DNA from: Spodoptera frugiperda
Taxonomy: Eukaryota > Arthropoda > Insecta > Lepidoptera > Noctuidae
Reading direction: 5' to 3'
Assembly (NCBI RefSeq): GCF_023101765.2
Contig: NC_064229.1
Coordinates: 6,052,473-6,116,472, forward strand
DNA: 64,000 nt
In this document: positions 62,213 to 64,000 of the stretch, piece after piece
How positions within the stretch are numbered: position 1 is the first letter of the stretch
Layout of the letters: the number at the start of each line of letters is the position of its first letter
The notes under the pieces: generated by a model
The model's input: the letters and a program-made list of their open reading frames with translations, nothing else
Databases searched by the model: none
What the model was told of the DNA's origin: nothing
Made by a program: the position numbers and the translations under genes

Positions 62213-64000
62213 GTAAGTGTATATCGATTCTAGTAAACATGAGTCATCACTGAAATTTTATCTGTTATCACTGCATGTTAGATAATAATATTTTATTTTG
62301 CAATCACCTTATCTCCAAGATTGTGCAAGCGTAGTTATACAATTAGAAGGTGGGAGAACGAAATCGAGCGAAACTCGCGGAACAATTTGCAAATATTTGG
62401 TGATTTTGTTTTGTTTACATCTCATGGCTCCTGGCCAGAACACCTGCCTATTTTTAGACATTGTAGGTGTACCGTGTGTGTGTCCGTATCCCGTTGTCAT
62501 TGACTTAAAATCTGTATTTGCGAAACAAGTTGAAGGTGAACTGAACTTGACAGAATTCCTGCTTCGGTCTGTAATTTCATCATTTCGCAGTGACGACTTA
62601 ATGACAAATTAATTATTATCGATACATCTTTCTTGAATTTTACACAAAAAAAAGAAAATTAAGCCGACAGAAAACTGTTGAAGGCAAATCCTCCGCTAAC
62701 GTAGGTCACAGGTGACAGACGTGGTAGTTATTGTACTAAAAAATAAGTAATATCTACGTAACTATAATACACACGTTATTGATATTGCTATTTCCTAATG
62801 ATGCAATTCCTTATGACCTAGCAGTTGTATTGTAAAATGTATTTACTATTATAAAACTTGTGTTCATTGTTGGATCTAAACTATTTAATCTATTGTATCG
62901 TTGTTTACTTTATGCACAAAATAGAAATATCAATAAACAAGATCCTAATGCGTCTCTCACAACATCATTCGAGTGTTTGTTCTTTGTACCTGTACCTAGG
63001 CGTTACGAGATCATTTAATTACTATATTTAATTTAGCGCTACGTTTTATTTGAAAATGAAACAGTCTAAATTGCATTATACAATCATTTGTGTATGTATG
63101 TCGGTACATGAGTTCATGCTTCCTGTAATGGAACTTTTTAAATTGTATTCAATTACAATTATTTTTTAAAACAGTAAAATAAAGGAACGGTTTATAATAA
63201 GGAAGTAGTTACTAATCTCGATTCCTTTACGCTTTATATAGAAAAAGTAGGTGACGTTAGTCTTCATTATTTTATTGTCTTTGTCCGTATATCAGAACGT
63301 TCTTTATGGTCAAGATAAAGCTAGTTTGTAGTTGTAGCGTAAAGTGTAGGGTCTGTAATAGAGAACGGTAATTAAAGTGATATCATGGGCGAGAAGCGTC
63401 AAGTGTAGGCTATGTAGGCGCGGCAGTACACTACTTTCGAATGCATTGATACAAGTTGTGTAGTTATTTACAGTATGAGTATATTATGTACAGAGGAATG
63501 TGTATAGGAATCTTCATCTTCATCGATTAGTTAATGGGATTTCAGTATCAGTACAGAAATTGGAATAATGCCAGATTGATGTTATTGGTTAATGATCGGG
63601 TTGAAGCAGTGTTGTTTCAATATTCGATACTAATGATGATGTAGTGGTTACAAAGCAAAGGAATTTATGAAATACACTATGTCGCCTGCAATAGTGATAT
63701 TTCCTTTCTTCAATATCGTTAATTGGGCAATGAGTGCAGCAATAACCAAAGTTTATAGACTATTCTCGTTACACGCTGTTCAATGTGCAATGGTTTAAAG
63801 TACTGTTAAACACAAATCCACTGATGTTTGTATGGGCGTTGGAATTATACAAATATGCTGTTCTAGATATTTTGCGTGGTTAGAATTTGAATGTGTTAAA
63901 TCTCCTTTTTGGTTGTATGATCTAAGATCTGAATCTAACTGCTGACTTTCAAAACATTCGAGAAACATGGATATTTTCATGAATCTCAATGAACGCCGCC
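62213..64000. other. Probable intron of the SH3 gene up to the window edge
   Basis: No next SH3 exon was found. A 104-codon plus-strand frame at 62298-62612 lacks recognisable similarity. The rest is AT-rich. Confidence 0.4.

Noticed and set aside
62298..62612. 104-codon plus-strand frame near the right edge
   Set aside because: No similarity and no continuation of the SH3 domain; likely chance frame in an intron.
62938..62985. Weak similarity between 62940-62985 and 100-135 (cctaa-gc-tctctca theme)
   Set aside because: Too short and interrupted to call a shared repeat by eye.

Overview
The window looks like a piece of a lepidopteran (moth or butterfly) nuclear genome. It is AT-rich, nearly all genes are split into short exons by GT-AG introns, and several repeat types typical of Lepidoptera are present: tRNA-headed SINEs, MITEs, and runs built from gtaggtacctac. 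The genes are conserved housekeeping or cell-biology genes. No virus, bacterial segment, CRISPR array or intact autonomous transposon was seen.

Layout. 1-5.3 kb: no assignable gene, but two TATA+initiator core promoters on the minus strand (about 2.97 and 3.12 kb) and one orphan coding-like exon (1662-1798). 5.3-10.3 kb: three paralogous HAD phosphatases of the pseudouridine-5'-phosphatase (PUDP/GS1-like) type, one on plus and two on minus. 11.4-18.5 kb: a 19-exon, about 1075-residue coiled-coil protein, best read as Cep152/Asterless. 19.1-20.4 kb: intronless aminomethyltransferase (glycine cleavage T protein), convergent with it. 21.05-22.1 kb: Abitram (FAM206A), intronless, 37 bp behind CMC2 on the same strand. 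23.1-31.0 kb: a 10-exon sarcalumenin with a large acidic luminal region and an EHD-type GTPase core. 31-35 kb: repeat-rich spacer. 35.0-38.3 kb: RPB6 (minus) and RpS27 (plus), head to head. 38.8-42.8 kb: riboflavin kinase with a large repeat-filled intron. 44.0-50.9 kb: Arkadia/RNF111 E3 ligase. 51.3-52.6 kb: Smac/DIABLO-like protein. 54.1-57.2 kb: FBXW4-like F-box/WD40 protein. 58.3-62.2 kb and probably beyond: a proline-rich SH3 protein with endocytic peptide motifs.

The genes do not form one pathway. Several share divergent promoter regions (PUDP-3/Cep152, RPB6/RpS27, RFK/Arkadia, FBXW4/SH3 gene) or converge at their 3' ends. The exon models given for the main multi-exon genes keep phase from start codon to stop codon, which supports them, but no transcript evidence was available.

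Most notable: (i) the His-rich exon of Arkadia ends in a minisatellite whose every unit carries its own 5' splice site, ten intact donors in a row; (ii) Arkadia carries an array of about eight SUMO-acceptor consensus sites beside SUMO-interacting motifs; (iii) a hAT-type MITE sits inside a SINE with a perfect 8-bp target-site duplication; (iv) CMC2 and Abitram are so tightly packed that they may share a transcript; (v) dense TGACA/TGTCA clusters recur upstream of most housekeeping genes; (vi) an upstream ORF in riboflavin kinase ends one base before the main ATG. No clearly new multi-gene system was found.
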